Assembly: GCA_025458545.1 (NCBI GenBank)
Contig: JALOSH010000216.1
Coordinates: 1-9,616, forward strand
Reading direction: 5' to 3'
From: Hydrogenophaga sp.
GTDB lineage: Bacteria > Pseudomonadota > Gammaproteobacteria > Burkholderiales > Burkholderiaceae
Length of the DNA stretch: 9,616 bases
Each line of letters begins with the position of its first letter. Within the stretch, counting starts at the first letter, position 1. The notes under the pieces were generated by a model that saw only the letters and a program-made list of their open reading frames with translations, made no database searches and was not told where the DNA came from. The position numbers were made by a program, and so were the translations under genes. Of this stretch, positions 1-7,729 are shown one piece after another.

Positions 1-342
1 TTCATCAAAGGCGTGGTGAACCTGCGCGGGGTGATCGTGCCGGTGGTGGACCTGCGCATGAAGCTGGGCTGCGAGAAGGTGGACTACAACGGCTTCACTG
101 TGGTGATCGTGCTCAACGTGCACGGCCGCGTGGTGGGCGCGGTGGTGGATTCGGTGTCGGACGTGCTGGAGCTGAGCCACGAGCTGATCAAGCCCGCGCC
201 GGAGATGAACACGACGGTGGACACCAGCTTCATCACCGGCATTGCCAGCGTGGGCGAGCGCATGCTGATCCTGATGGACATCAACGCCCTCATGAGCAGC
301 GCCGACATGGGCCTGATGGACAGCGCCGCATCGCTGCAGTGA
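1..342 (+). CDS. cheW: CheW chemotaxis coupling protein (5' end outside the window)
   Basis: CheW is the cytoplasmic SH3-like adaptor that links chemoreceptor tips to the CheA kinase in signalling arrays. The frame is open from base 1 and ends at TGA 340-342, leaving 113 residues of a protein usually about 160-170 long, so the N-terminal subdomain is missing. The visible part starts at the conserved stretch [16 protein letters not shown] (residues 4-19), which contains the Asn-Leu-Arg-Gly element involved in CheA and receptor contacts. It continues through the DSVSDVL segment and the usual LILMDINAL strand near the C-terminus. The ATG at 55 (or the GTG at 13) is internal to the domain and not a real start. 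The gene lies 51 bases upstream of two receptor genes on the same strand, consistent with a shared operon. Assignment is by recognised motifs; only the missing 5' end is uncertain. Confidence 0.95.
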   Translation, partial: FIKGVVNLRGVIVPVVDLRMKLGCEKVDYNGFTVVIVLNVHGRVVGAVVDSVSDVLELSHELIKPAPEMNTTVDTSFITGIASVGERMLILMDINALMSSADMGLMDSAASLQ

Positions 343-381
343 GCCTTGCCGGCTCGCCTCGCCATCGGCCAAACATTCTTC

Positions 382-387
382 AAGAGA
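382..387 (+). promoter_or_regulatory. Ribosome binding site for the double chemoreceptor gene
   Basis: AAGAGA lies 6 bases upstream of the ATG at 394. It favours that ATG over the in-frame TTG at 346, which would add 16 residues (ending KRHT) that do not look like a receptor N-terminus. The protein from 394 opens with the typical receptor start [15 protein letters not shown]. Confidence 0.6.
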
Positions 388-393
388 CACACG

Positions 394-3300
394 ATGTTCG
401 ACAAATTCAGAATTGGCCAGCGCCTGAGCCTGGGCTTTGGCATTGTCATGCTGCTGCTGGTGGCGGTTGCGGGGCTGGCGATCCAGTCCATCACCTCCGC
501 CATCAAAGACGAAAAAACGATCGTCGATATGCAGCAACGTGCTGCCATGGCCGACGAGTGGGTGGCCAGCACCCAGCTGAACATCAACCGGGTCATGGGC
601 CTGGCCAGGTCGGGCAACAACCCCGAAGTGGAGGCCCACTACAAGCCATTGATAGCCCAAACCACCGAGCGCATCAACGAGCTGCAGAAGGGCCTGGAGG
701 CCACGGTCGACTCCGATCAGGGCAAAGCCCTGCTGGTGCAGATCGCTGCACAGCGCAAGGAATACATTGACATGCGCAAGACGTTCTTTGATGCGCTCAA
801 GGCGGCCGACCCTCAGGCTGGGAGCCTGTTGACGGACAAGCTGCTCCCCACGGCGCAGCGCTACGTCGGCACCATGCAGGAGCTTCAGAAAAGCGAACGG
901 GCGCAGGTCAACGCGTTCGTGCTGCGGGCGGAGGCTTCGGCCTCGCGCCAGATCGTTCTGATCGCCGGCATGACCGTCCTGGCGCTGCTGGTGGGCATGT
1001 TGGTGGCCTGGCGCATCACGCGTTCGGTGACGGCCCCGGTGATCGACGCGGTGCGGGCGGCGCGGGCCGTGGCCGACGGTGATCTGACGCAATCCGTCCG
1101 TGTGAACCGACAGGACGAATTCGGCGAGCTGCAGAAGGCGCTGGCCGACATGAAGGCCTCGCTGCTGAACACCGTGCGCCAGGTGCGCCAGGCCAGCGAC
1201 AGCATTGGCGTGGCGAGTACCGAGATCGCCAGCGGCAACCAGGACCTGAGCGCGCGTACCGAGCAGGCGGCAAGCAACCTGGAAGAGACCGCAGCGAGCA
1301 TGGAACAGCTCACCAGCACGGTGCGCAACAGCGCCGACGCGGCGCGCCAGGCCAACCAGCTGGCCGCCAACGCCAGCGAGGTGGCGGTGCGCGGCGGACA
1401 GGTTGTCTCTCAGGTGGTCAGCACCATGGACGAGATCAACCAGAGCAGCAAGAAGATCAGCGACATCATCGGCGTGATCGACGGCATCGCGTTTCAGACC
1501 AACATCCTGGCGCTCAACGCGGCCGTGGAAGCCGCCCGTGCGGGCGAGCAGGGCCGGGGCTTTGCGGTGGTGGCCGGCGAAGTGCGCAACCTGGCGCAGC
1601 GCAGCGCCGAAGCGGCCAAGGAGATCAAGGGCCTGATCGGCAACAGCGTGGAAAAGGTGGAAACCGGCACGCAGCTGGTGGCCGATGCGGGCCAGACCAT
1701 GAGCGAGATCGTGGGCTCGATCCAGCGCGTGAGCGACATCGTGGGCGAGATCACGGCCGCCGCCGGTGAACAGAGCGACGGCATCGGCCAGGTCAACACC
1801 GCCGTCAGCCAGCTCGACCAGATGACGCAGCAGAACGCAGCGCTGGTGGAAGAGAGTGCGGCCGCCGCCGAGAGCCTGAAAGACCAGGCCGGCCGCCTGG
1901 CCCAGGTGGTGGCGGTGTTCCGCATCGACGCAGGGGCGTCGAGCCTGGCGGCCGCCAGTAACACCGTGTCACCGAAGGCCGTCCCGGTGCGGCACCACCC
2001 GCCCCAGGCTTCGGCCAGCCCGGCGCACAAGGCCCAGAAAGCGCCAGCGACCCGCACCCCCAACCGGGTCATGCTCGCTGCCGTCGCCCTGGCGGCTGTG
2101 GCCGCTGTTGCCCTGGGTTTTATGTACTACGAGCCCACGCTGGGTGTGATCGGTGCCCTGGCCCTGGCGGGTCTGGCGGTGGGTGTGTACACCATCGCCC
2201 GTGGCACCTTGTTGTCCAGCCTGGTGCTGACCACGACCCTGGTCGCCCTGGTGGCGCTTCACATTCAGCTGGCGCGGGGCGAGCTCGAATTTCACTTCGG
2301 TGTGTTCGTCACGCTCGCGCTGCTGATGGTCTACCTGGACTGGCGGCCCATCATGCTGGCCGCTGGTCTGTTTGCGGTGCACCATGTGCTGTTCGACCGC
2401 TTGCAGGCCGCCGGGTTTGGCATGTATTGCCTGACCGAGCCGAACTTTGGGCGTGTCTTGCTGCACGCCGGCTATGTGGTGATCCAGACCGCGCTGGAGG
2501 TGCTGCTGGTGCTGGGCATGGGCCGGACCGCGCGCGAGGGTGAAGAGCTTTCGGCTCTGGTGCGATCGGTCGACCGGCCCGATGGCATCTCGCTCGATGT
2601 CAGCGGGCATGTGGTTCGTTCACCGGGCGCCCTCGCGCTGCAGACTGCGCTGCAGCGCATGCAGTCGGTGGTGGCTTCGGTGCAAGTGTCGGCCCGGCAC
2701 ATCGACACCGCCAGCCGAGAGATCGCGCTGGGCAACAGCGATCTGTCGGCCCGCACCGAACAGGCGGCCAGCAGCCTGGAGGAAACGGCGGCCAGCATGG
2801 AGCAGCTCAACAGCACCATGCGCCAGAGCGCGGACGCGGCGCACCAGGCCAGCCAGATGGCGGTGTCCAACGCCGAAGTGGCCGCGCGCGGCGGCCAGGT
2901 GGTCGGTCAGGTGGTGGCCACCATGGATGAAATCAACCACAGCAGCCAGAAGATCAGCGACATCATCGGCACCATCGACGGCATTGCCTTCCAGACCAAC
3001 ATCCTCGCGCTCAACGCGGCGGTGGAAGCGGCGCGCGCGGGCGAGCAGGGCCGTGGCTTTGCGGTGGTGGCGGCCGAGGTGCGCAACCTCGCCCAGCGCA
3101 GCGCCGAAGCGGCGAAAGAGATCAAGGGGCTGATTGGCAACAGCGTCGACAAGGTGCAGGACGGCACGCGCCTGGTGGCCGAAGCCGGCAGCACCATGGG
3201 CGAAGTGGTGGCGAATGCCCAGCGCGTGGCCCACATGATTGCTGAAATCACCGCCGCCACGGGCGAGCAGAGCAGTGGTATTGCCCAGGTCAACACCGCG

Positions 3301-3435
3301 GTCAACCAGCTCGATCAGATGACCCAGCAAAACGCCGCGCTGGTGGAAGAAAGCGCTGCGGCCACGGAAAGCTTGAAATCGCAAGCCGAGCAGTTGGCGC
3401 AGGCGATGCAGGTGTTCAGGACTTCAAGCGCCTGA
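394..3435 (+). CDS. Tandem chemoreceptor with two methyl-accepting signalling domains and a histidine-containing six-helix membrane domain
   Basis: A 1013-residue methyl-accepting chemotaxis protein, about twice the usual length. Module 1: TM1 (about 11-31), periplasmic four-helix-bundle sensor (32-186), TM2 (187-208), HAMP (about 207-260, Pro215), then a signalling hairpin (about 270-511) with tip [20 protein letters not shown] at 364-383 and methylation pair Glu297/Glu298. A Pro/Ala-rich linker (512-558) follows. Module 2: six predicted membrane helices (about 560-712) with His623, His634, His663, His664 and His691 and a DWRP motif at 649-652, no clear HAMP, then a second hairpin with its tip at 863 and pair Glu796/Glu797. 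The two tips are 499 residues apart. The protein ends VFRTSSA with no CheR/CheB tethering pentapeptide. Six helices return the chain to the cytoplasm, so both outputs can reach CheA/CheW. Receptor identity is certain; the fused layout is read directly; the ligands are unknown. Confidence 0.95.
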   Translation: MFDKFRIGQRLSLGFGIVMLLLVAVAGLAIQSITSAIKDEKTIVDMQQRAAMADEWVASTQLNINRVMGLARSGNNPEVEAHYKPLIAQTTERINELQKGLEATVDSDQGKALLVQIAAQRKEYIDMRKTFFDALKAADPQAGSLLTDKLLPTAQRYVGTMQELQKSERAQVNAFVLRAEASASRQIVLIAGMTVLALLVGMLVAWRITRSVTAPVIDAVRAARAVADGDLTQSVRVNRQDEFGELQKALADMKASLLNTVRQVRQASDSIGVASTEIASGNQDLSARTEQAASNLEETAASMEQLTSTVRNSADAARQANQLAANASEVAVRGGQVVSQVVSTMDEINQSSKKISDIIGVIDGIAFQTNILALNAAVEAARAGEQGRGFAVVAGEVRNLAQRSAEAAKEIKGLIGNSVEKVETGTQLVADAGQTMSEIVGSIQRVSDIVGEITAAAGEQSDGIGQVNTAVSQLDQMTQQNAALVEESAAAAESLKDQAGRLAQVVAVFRIDAGASSLAAASNTVSPKAVPVRHHPPQASASPAHKAQKAPATRTPNRVMLAAVALAAVAAVALGFMYYEPTLGVIGALALAGLAVGVYTIARGTLLSSLVLTTTLVALVALHIQLARGELEFHFGVFVTLALLMVYLDWRPIMLAAGLFAVHHVLFDRLQAAGFGMYCLTEPNFGRVLLHAGYVVIQTALEVLLVLGMGRTAREGEELSALVRSVDRPDGISLDVSGHVVRSPGALALQTALQRMQSVVASVQVSARHIDTASREIALGNSDLSARTEQAASSLEETAASMEQLNSTMRQSADAAHQASQMAVSNAEVAARGGQVVGQVVATMDEINHSSQKISDIIGTIDGIAFQTNILALNAAVEAARAGEQGRGFAVVAAEVRNLAQRSAEAAKEIKGLIGNSVDKVQDGTRLVAEAGSTMGEVVANAQRVAHMIAEITAATGEQSSGIAQVNTAVNQLDQMTQQNAALVEESAAATESLKSQAEQLAQAMQVFRTSSA
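2071..2529 (+). other. Six-helix membrane sensor domain inside the double chemoreceptor (residues 560-712)
   Basis: Hydrophobic segments fall at about 560-578, 584-603, 606-626, 633-648, 652-670 and 685-712. The fourth and fifth helices carry E-x-E-x-H (Glu630, Glu632, His634), Asp649-Trp650-Arg651 and the pair His663-His664; His623 and His691 lie in the third and sixth. From memory, membrane domains with the same E-x-x-H-x-x-V, DWRP and HH spacing precede receptor, kinase and diguanylate cyclase outputs in many proteobacteria, so I read this as a mobile sensor module. The buried histidines suggest metal, haem or proton-linked sensing, which is inference only. ATG 2071 has no upstream Shine-Dalgarno sequence, so separate translation of this half is unlikely. 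Confidence 0.7.
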
Positions 3436-3459
3436 GTGTGCCCATTCGTTGTACTGTTT

Positions 3460-3465
3460 AAGGAG
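3460..3465 (+). promoter_or_regulatory. Ribosome binding site for the second chemoreceptor
   Basis: AAGGAG, a near-perfect Shine-Dalgarno sequence, sits 8 bases before ATG 3474 in the 38-base gap after the preceding stop. I see neither a terminator nor a convincing promoter in that gap, so the two receptors are probably co-transcribed. Confidence 0.8.
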
Positions 3466-3473
3466 TCCTAGAC

Positions 3474-5042
3474 ATGGGTCTGCAATCGGTGATGCGTTCG
3501 TTTTCCATCCGGGTGCGCATGGTGGGCGCCATTGGCGTCGTGCTGGCGCTGCTGTTGGGCGTGGGTGGCGCGGGGCTCTGGGGCATGCAGAAGCTGCAAG
3601 CGCTCAGCCACGAGTTCGTGGATCACGCGTTCGAAGAGTCCAAGGCGCTCGCCCGGCTGCATGTGGGGCTGATCGACCTGGGCCGGTTCGAAAAAGAAAT
3701 GGTGATCCAGTACGAGTCGCCCGAGCAGCTGTCGCTGGCGCACCTGAACTGGGGCAAGGCTCGCCAGCGGGTGCGCGAGCAGATCGCGCTCATGCAGCAG
3801 GGCGAGGCCGACGAAGACAACCGGGTGTTGCAGGACCTGGAGAAAAACCTGACCGCTTACGAAGCGGCGGTGGAACCGGTGGTGACCAACATGCAGAACG
3901 GTGGTTACGACAGCGCCACCGTGGCCAACCGCGTGCTGGACCGCGCGCACGAGCGCTACGCCGCGCTGGAAGCGGACCTCAAGAAGATTGAAAACATCAT
4001 CGCTGCCGAAGCCACCGGCCTCCAGGCCCAGGCCCAGGCCACCGAGCGACTCACGCTGATCGGCTTTGCGGTGGCGGTGGGCCTGGCCATGTTCGTGGTG
4101 GTGCCCACCACGCTGGCCAACATGCAGAGCATTTGCCAGCCGCTCAACGCCGCGCAGAATCTGGCCGCTGCCATCGCCAAGGGCGACCTCACGCAGCCGG
4201 TGCAAACCCAGGGCAAGGACGAACTGACCGCGCTGATGCATGCGCTGGGGATGATGCAAGCGTCGCTGGCGCGCATCGTGGGCGAGGTGCGCCGCAGCAC
4301 CGAACACATCGGCACCGCCAGCGTGGAGATCGCCTCGGGCAATCAGGACCTGTCGAACCGCACCGAGCAGGCGGCGGCCAGCTTGCAGCAGGCCGCCAGC
4401 AGCCTGGAGCAGATCAACAGCATGGTGAGCCAGAGTGCGGAGAGCGCGCGCCAGGCCAGCGCGATGGCCCGGGCCAACGCCGATGTGGCGGCGCGGGGGG
4501 GTCAGGTGGTCGGTCAGGTGGTGGCCACCATGGACGAGATCAACCACAGCTCGCGCAAGATCGGCGACATCATCGGCGTGATCGATGGCATCGCGTTCCA
4601 GACCAACATCCTGGCGCTCAACGCGGCGGTGGAAGCGGCGCGCGCAGGCGAGTCGGGCCGCGGATTCGCGGTGGTCGCGGGCGAGGTGCGCAACCTGGCG
4701 CGCAGAAGCGCCGAGGCGGCGGCAGAGATCAAGGGCCTGATCGGCGCCAGTGTCGACAAGGTCGAGACTGGTACCCATCTGGTGGCCGAAGCCGGCCGCA
4801 CCATCGGCGAGATGGTGAGCCATGCGCAGAAGATTTCCACCTTCATCAGCGACATCACCACCGCCGCCAACGAACAGAACGAAGGCATTGGCCAGGTCAA
4901 CACCGCGGTGGGTCAGCTCGACCAGATGACGCAGCAGAACGCCGCCCTGGTGGAAGAGAGCGCCGCCGCCGCAGAAAACCTGCGTGCCCAGGCGGGCCAG
5001 CTGGCCAACGTGGTGGCCACCTTCCAGTTGCAGGCCCGCTAG
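3474..5042 (+). CDS. Methyl-accepting chemotaxis protein, four-helix-bundle sensor type
   Basis: A 522-residue transmembrane chemoreceptor of ordinary length that signals through CheW/CheA. Order: TM1 (about 15-36), a periplasmic helical sensor (37-193) with the family-like stretch [13 protein letters not shown] (68-80), TM2 (about 192-215), HAMP (about 212-266, conserved Pro223 and the GDL turn near 237), and the signalling hairpin from about 275 to the end. The tip [20 protein letters not shown] is at 382-401. The second methylation region has the normal Glu494/Glu495 pair. At the first region, where both hairpins of the upstream receptor have Glu-Glu, this one encodes Gln305-Gln306. There is no C-terminal tethering pentapeptide; the protein ends ATFQLQAR. 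It lies 38 bases after the double receptor, with its own strong ribosome binding site. The ligand cannot be told from sequence. Confidence 0.95.
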   Translation: MGLQSVMRSFSIRVRMVGAIGVVLALLLGVGGAGLWGMQKLQALSHEFVDHAFEESKALARLHVGLIDLGRFEKEMVIQYESPEQLSLAHLNWGKARQRVREQIALMQQGEADEDNRVLQDLEKNLTAYEAAVEPVVTNMQNGGYDSATVANRVLDRAHERYAALEADLKKIENIIAAEATGLQAQAQATERLTLIGFAVAVGLAMFVVVPTTLANMQSICQPLNAAQNLAAAIAKGDLTQPVQTQGKDELTALMHALGMMQASLARIVGEVRRSTEHIGTASVEIASGNQDLSNRTEQAAASLQQAASSLEQINSMVSQSAESARQASAMARANADVAARGGQVVGQVVATMDEINHSSRKIGDIIGVIDGIAFQTNILALNAAVEAARAGESGRGFAVVAGEVRNLARRSAEAAAEIKGLIGASVDKVETGTHLVAEAGRTIGEMVSHAQKISTFISDITTAANEQNEGIGQVNTAVGQLDQMTQQNAALVEESAAAAENLRAQAGQLANVVATFQLQAR

Positions 5043-5071
5043 GTAGGCGCCAGCGCGGCCCTGGTTTTCCC

Positions 5072-5090
5072 CAGACCTCGCCTCGGTCTG
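5072..5090 (+). terminator. Weak hairpin after the receptor operon, possible terminator
   Basis: CAGACC (5072-5077) and GGTCTG (5085-5090) form a perfect 6-bp stem around a 7-base loop, 30 bases after the receptor stop. It is followed by TTGGCC rather than a T-run, so it is a poor intrinsic terminator and may be only a pause site or chance pairing. Confidence 0.3.
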
Positions 5091-5156
5091 TTGGCCAGCA
5101 CCGAGCAGCGGTGCATGAGCGCCGCGATCCGTGAACCATTTCGCTCGGCGAAGGCG

Positions 5157-5183
5157 CTGGCAGGGCTGGCGCCTGCCTATACT
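5157..5183 (+). promoter_or_regulatory. Possible sigma-70 promoter for the M20 peptidase gene
   Basis: TATACT (5178-5183) matches the -10 consensus at five of six positions in an otherwise GC-rich region, 37 bases before the ATG. The only -35 candidate is CTGGCA (5157-5162) with a short 15-base spacer, so the promoter would be weak or need an activator. The 178-base gap from the receptor gene makes an independent promoter plausible. Confidence 0.35.
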
Positions 5184-5207
5184 GAAACACTTGTTCCGCT
5201 GTGTTTC

Positions 5208-5214
5208 GGAAAGG
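5208..5214 (+). promoter_or_regulatory. Ribosome binding site fixing the M20 peptidase start
   Basis: GGAAAGG ends 6 bases before ATG 5221. The reading frame is open further upstream to a GTG at 5131, but that extension would cover the candidate promoter and encodes an Arg/Trp-rich stretch unlike a peptidase N-terminus, so ATG 5221 is preferred. Confidence 0.65.
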
Positions 5215-5220
5215 TCCGCC

Positions 5221-6699
5221 ATGAACGCCCGACTGCCCACCGCCGCCCTCCCGCTGGACGCCTCCAGCTTGCAAACCCAGGTCGATGCGGCCTGGAAAGA
5301 GCGCATCGTCCCCGCGTTGCAGCAGTACATCGCGGTCCCCGCCAAGTCTCCGCTGTTCGACCCCGACTGGTCGGCCCACGGTCTGCTGGAGCGGGTGCTC
5401 CAGGACGCCGCCGACTGGGTGCTTGCGCAGCAGGTGCCCGGCCTGCAGCTGGAGGTGCTGCGACTGAACGACGCGCAGGGCAAGCCGCGCACGCCGGTGC
5501 TGTTCTTTGAGCTGCCGGCCTCTGAGGGTCAGGACGGCACGCCAGCGCCCGCGTCAGGGCAAACAGCGTTGATGTACGGCCACCTCGACAAACAACCCGA
5601 ATTCACCGGCTGGCGCAGCGATCTGGGGCCGTGGACGCCCAAGATCGACGACGGCAAGCTCTACGGCCGCGGTGGCGCCGACGATGGTTATGCGGTCTAC
5701 GCCAGCATCGCCGCCATCCAGGCCATCCAGGCCCAGGGCGTGGCGCACCCGCGCATCGTCGGCCTGATCGAAACCTGCGAAGAAAGCGGCTCGGCCGACC
5801 TGCTGCCCTATGTGGACGCGCTGCGCCCGCGCCTGGGTGACGTGGGCCTGGTGGTCTGCCTCGACAGCGGCGCCGGCAACTACGACCAGCTGTGGATGAC
5901 GACCAGCCTGCGCGGCATGGCCAGCGGCGTGCTCAAGGTCGAGGTCCTCACCGAGGGCATCCATTCCGGTGACGCTTCGGGCCTGGTGCCGTCGAGCTTC
6001 CGCATCATGCGGCAGGTGCTGGACCGGCTGGAAGACAGCGCCACCGGCCGCCTGCTGCCCGCCAGCTTCCACTGCGAGGTGCCCGCCGAGCGCCTGGCGC
6101 AGGCGCAGACCACCGCGGCCATTCTGGGTGACGAACTGTTCAAGCGTTTCCCCTGGGCGCACCACGACTGCGGCGGTTCCACCGTGTTCGCCCTGCCCAC
6201 CACCAACGACCCAGTGGAGGCCCTGCTGGCCCGCACCTGGCGGCCCACGCTCAGCGTGACCGGTGCCGAAGGCTTTCCCGACATCGGCAACGCCGGCAAT
6301 GTGTTGCGGCCCTACACCGCCTTCAAGCTCAGCCTGCGCCTGCCGCCGCTGGTGGACGCGGCCAGCGCGGTGCAGCAGCTCAAGACCCTGCTGGAAGACA
6401 ACGCGCCCTACCAGGCCAAGGTCACGTTCGAAGGCCTGAGTTCGGCCACCGGCTGGAACGCACCGTCCACCGCGCCCTGGTTCGAGTCGGCGCTGAACGA
6501 CGCCTCGTTGGCCCACTTCGGTGCCGGTTGCGGCACCATCGGCCAGGGCGGTACCATCCCGCTCATGAACATGCTGAGCCGGGGTTTCCCCAAGGCCCAG
6601 ATGATGGTGTGTGGTGTGCTCGGCCCCAAGAGCAACGCACACGGCCCCAACTGCACCTCGACTACGCGCAGCGCCTCACCGCATCGGTGGCCCAGGTGA
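5221..6699 (+). CDS. M20-family metallopeptidase (dipeptidase-like) with frameshifted C-terminus
   Basis: A predicted cytoplasmic two-metal amidohydrolase/dipeptidase of the M20 (ArgE/DapE/CPG2/carnosinase) superfamily. Catalytic and metal residues are visible in order: His121 and Asp123 in GHLDKQP, Asp154 in GRGGADDGY, general base Glu187 and ligand Glu188 in ETCEESGS, Asp215 in CLDSG, and the last ligand His474 in SNAHGPN. The lid/dimerisation domain should fall at about 230-400. After Asn477 the reading frame departs from the family and ends at 6697-6699, giving 492 residues with an unrelated 15-residue tail. From memory, the family continues PNEFLHLDYA. The codons for LHLDYAQRLTASVAQVIARMP are still present in another frame, ending at TGA 6714-6716. 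Seven missing bases between about 6651 and 6652 explain this exactly and would restore a 500-residue protein. The peptide substrate is unknown. Confidence 0.88.
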   Translation: MNARLPTAALPLDASSLQTQVDAAWKERIVPALQQYIAVPAKSPLFDPDWSAHGLLERVLQDAADWVLAQQVPGLQLEVLRLNDAQGKPRTPVLFFELPASEGQDGTPAPASGQTALMYGHLDKQPEFTGWRSDLGPWTPKIDDGKLYGRGGADDGYAVYASIAAIQAIQAQGVAHPRIVGLIETCEESGSADLLPYVDALRPRLGDVGLVVCLDSGAGNYDQLWMTTSLRGMASGVLKVEVLTEGIHSGDASGLVPSSFRIMRQVLDRLEDSATGRLLPASFHCEVPAERLAQAQTTAAILGDELFKRFPWAHHDCGGSTVFALPTTNDPVEALLARTWRPTLSVTGAEGFPDIGNAGNVLRPYTAFKLSLRLPPLVDAASAVQQLKTLLEDNAPYQAKVTFEGLSSATGWNAPSTAPWFESALNDASLAHFGAGCGTIGQGGTIPLMNMLSRGFPKAQMMVCGVLGPKSNAHGPNCTSTTRSASPHRWPR

Positions 6700-6716
6700 T
6701 CGCGCGCATGCCCTGA
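6651..6716 (+). pseudogene. Displaced original C-terminus of the M20 peptidase (out of frame)
   Basis: Read from about base 6651, this stretch encodes LHLDYAQRLTASVAQVIARMP followed by TGA at 6714-6716. It is the expected last helix of the M20 peptidase but lies in a different frame from the upstream coding region. It has no start or ribosome binding site and would be translated only if the frame were corrected. The stop lies 5 bases before the next gene's ATG, the spacing expected for translational coupling in an intact operon. Confidence 0.75.
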
Positions 6717-6721
6717 ACGCC

Positions 6722-7576
6722 ATGTCCGAGGACACCACCGAGGCCCCGTTCACCCTGCGCGATGGCCTGAACATCGCGCTCTACGACTGGCCGTTGCCAG
6801 CACGCCGTCGACCGCGCGGGGTGGTGCTCATCGTGCACGGCCTGGGTGAACACGCCTGGCGCTACGACCCGCTGGCCCAGCGCCTGAACCGCTGGGGCTT
6901 CATGGTGCGCGCCTACGACCAGCGCGGTCATGGCGATTCCGGCGGCCAGCGCGGTGTGTTGCCCGACGACGACGCCTTGCTGGACGATCTGGCCGAGGTG
7001 TTGCACGACACCCGCAAACACATCGCTCAGCCCTGGGCCTGCCCGCTGATCCTGCTGGGCCACAGCATGGGCGGGCTGGTGGCGGCCACCTGGGTGCTGC
7101 GCGGTGATGCGCCGGTGGACGCGCTGGTGCTGTCTTCTCCCGCGCTGGACGCGGGCATCAGCGGGTTTCAGAAACGCCTGATCGCGCTGCTCGACCGCTG
7201 GGCACCCAACCTCACGCTGTCCAACGGGCTGGATCCGCGCCACATTTCGCACGACCCGGCGGTGGTGGACGCGTACCGAAAAGACAGCCGGGTGCACAAC
7301 CGCATCTCGGCCCGGCTGGCGCGCTTCATCGAAGACAACGGCCCGCCGGTGGTGGCGGCCGCACCCCGCTGGAACGTGCCCACCTTGTTGCTCTACGCAG
7401 GGGCCGACCGCCTGGTGCGGCCCGAAGGCAGCCGCGCTTTTGCCGCCGTGGCGCCGCGCGATGTGGTCACCAGCCACTGCCTCGAAGGCCAGTTCCACGA
7501 GATCTTCAACGAGGCCGACCCGTCGGCGGCCTATGGCGCGCTCAAGGCCTGGCTGGACGGTTTCGCGCCAGCTTGA
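6722..7576 (+). CDS. Alpha/beta-hydrolase, monoacylglycerol lipase / lysophospholipase type
   Basis: A 284-residue serine hydrolase of the Hydrolase_4 (PldB/monoacylglycerol lipase-like) group, predicted to cleave ester bonds of monoacylglycerols or lysolipids. The oxyanion motif HGLGEHAWRY starts at His39, and YDQRGHGDSGG follows near residue 66. The nucleophile elbow GHSMGG is at 113-118 with Ser115. The acid is probably Asp229 (AGADRLV) and the base His259 (FHEIFNE). There is no signal peptide or membrane segment, so it is probably cytoplasmic. The start at ATG 6722 lacks a clear Shine-Dalgarno sequence and lies 5 bases after the original peptidase stop (22 after the present one), suggesting translation coupled to the upstream gene. 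The frameshift upstream could therefore reduce its expression. Length and triad spacing are normal. The substrate is inferred from family only. Confidence 0.9.
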   Translation: MSEDTTEAPFTLRDGLNIALYDWPLPARRRPRGVVLIVHGLGEHAWRYDPLAQRLNRWGFMVRAYDQRGHGDSGGQRGVLPDDDALLDDLAEVLHDTRKHIAQPWACPLILLGHSMGGLVAATWVLRGDAPVDALVLSSPALDAGISGFQKRLIALLDRWAPNLTLSNGLDPRHISHDPAVVDAYRKDSRVHNRISARLARFIEDNGPPVVAAAPRWNVPTLLLYAGADRLVRPEGSRAFAAVAPRDVVTSHCLEGQFHEIFNEADPSAAYGALKAWLDGFAPA

Positions 7577-7586
7577 ATCCGAACGT

Positions 7587-7623
7587 GAAAAAGCCGTGGT
7601 CCTGACGGCGCCACGGCTTTTTC
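7587..7623 (+). terminator. Strong bidirectional intrinsic terminator
   Basis: A 13-bp perfect stem (G-AAAAAGCCGTGG at 7587-7599 with CCACGGCTTTTT-C at 7611-7623) encloses an 11-base loop. The A-run on one arm and T-run on the other let it work on both strands. It begins 11 bases after the hydrolase stop and lies between convergent genes, so it ends the + strand operon and may also stop readthrough from the - strand yidB gene. Confidence 0.93.
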
Positions 7624-7645
7624 GGTGTGCGGATGCTCTTGCCCT

Positions 7646-7681
7646 GGGGCAGCGACCCGCGCAGCGGCGGAGTGTGGGGGC
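7646..7681 (+). repeat. Intergenic GC-rich repeat, copy 1 (36 bp)
   Basis: This copy matches the one at 7730-7765 at 35 of 36 bases (T versus C within the AG[T/C]GTG segment). Start-to-start distance is 84 bases. It lies just past the terminator in the convergent gap and encodes nothing recognisable. Confidence 0.85.
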
Positions 7682-7729
7682 AAAGGGCCGCAGCGCCGGG
7701 CCGCCCCAAGCAAGGCCCAGCCCCCTCGG

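Noticed and set aside
346..393. TTG start at 346 for the double receptor
   Set aside because: It adds 16 non-family residues, starts only 4 bases past the cheW stop without its own Shine-Dalgarno sequence, and is bettered by ATG 394 with AAGAGA upstream.
2071..3435. Internal start at Met560 giving a separate six-helix receptor
   Set aside because: No Shine-Dalgarno sequence or promoter is visible before 2071, and the frame is continuous with module 1, so the fused protein is the simpler reading.
5150..5183. Sigma-54 promoter suggested by TGGCAGGGCTGGCGCC
   Set aside because: TGGCA could serve as the -24 element, but the required TTGC at -12 spacing is absent; the TATACT -10 match is the better candidate.
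3468..5492. A 674-codon open frame on the - strand opposite the second receptor gene
   Set aside because: It is antisense to a certain receptor gene. Its His/Gly/Arg-rich translation is the mirror of the conserved hairpin repeats in GC-rich DNA and resembles no protein family.
6640..6660. Programmed -1 ribosomal frameshifting in the M20 gene
   Set aside because: No canonical slippery heptamer is in the right phase and I see no obvious downstream stimulator. A -1 shift would still omit the Glu-Phe expected after Asn477, so a deletion explains more.
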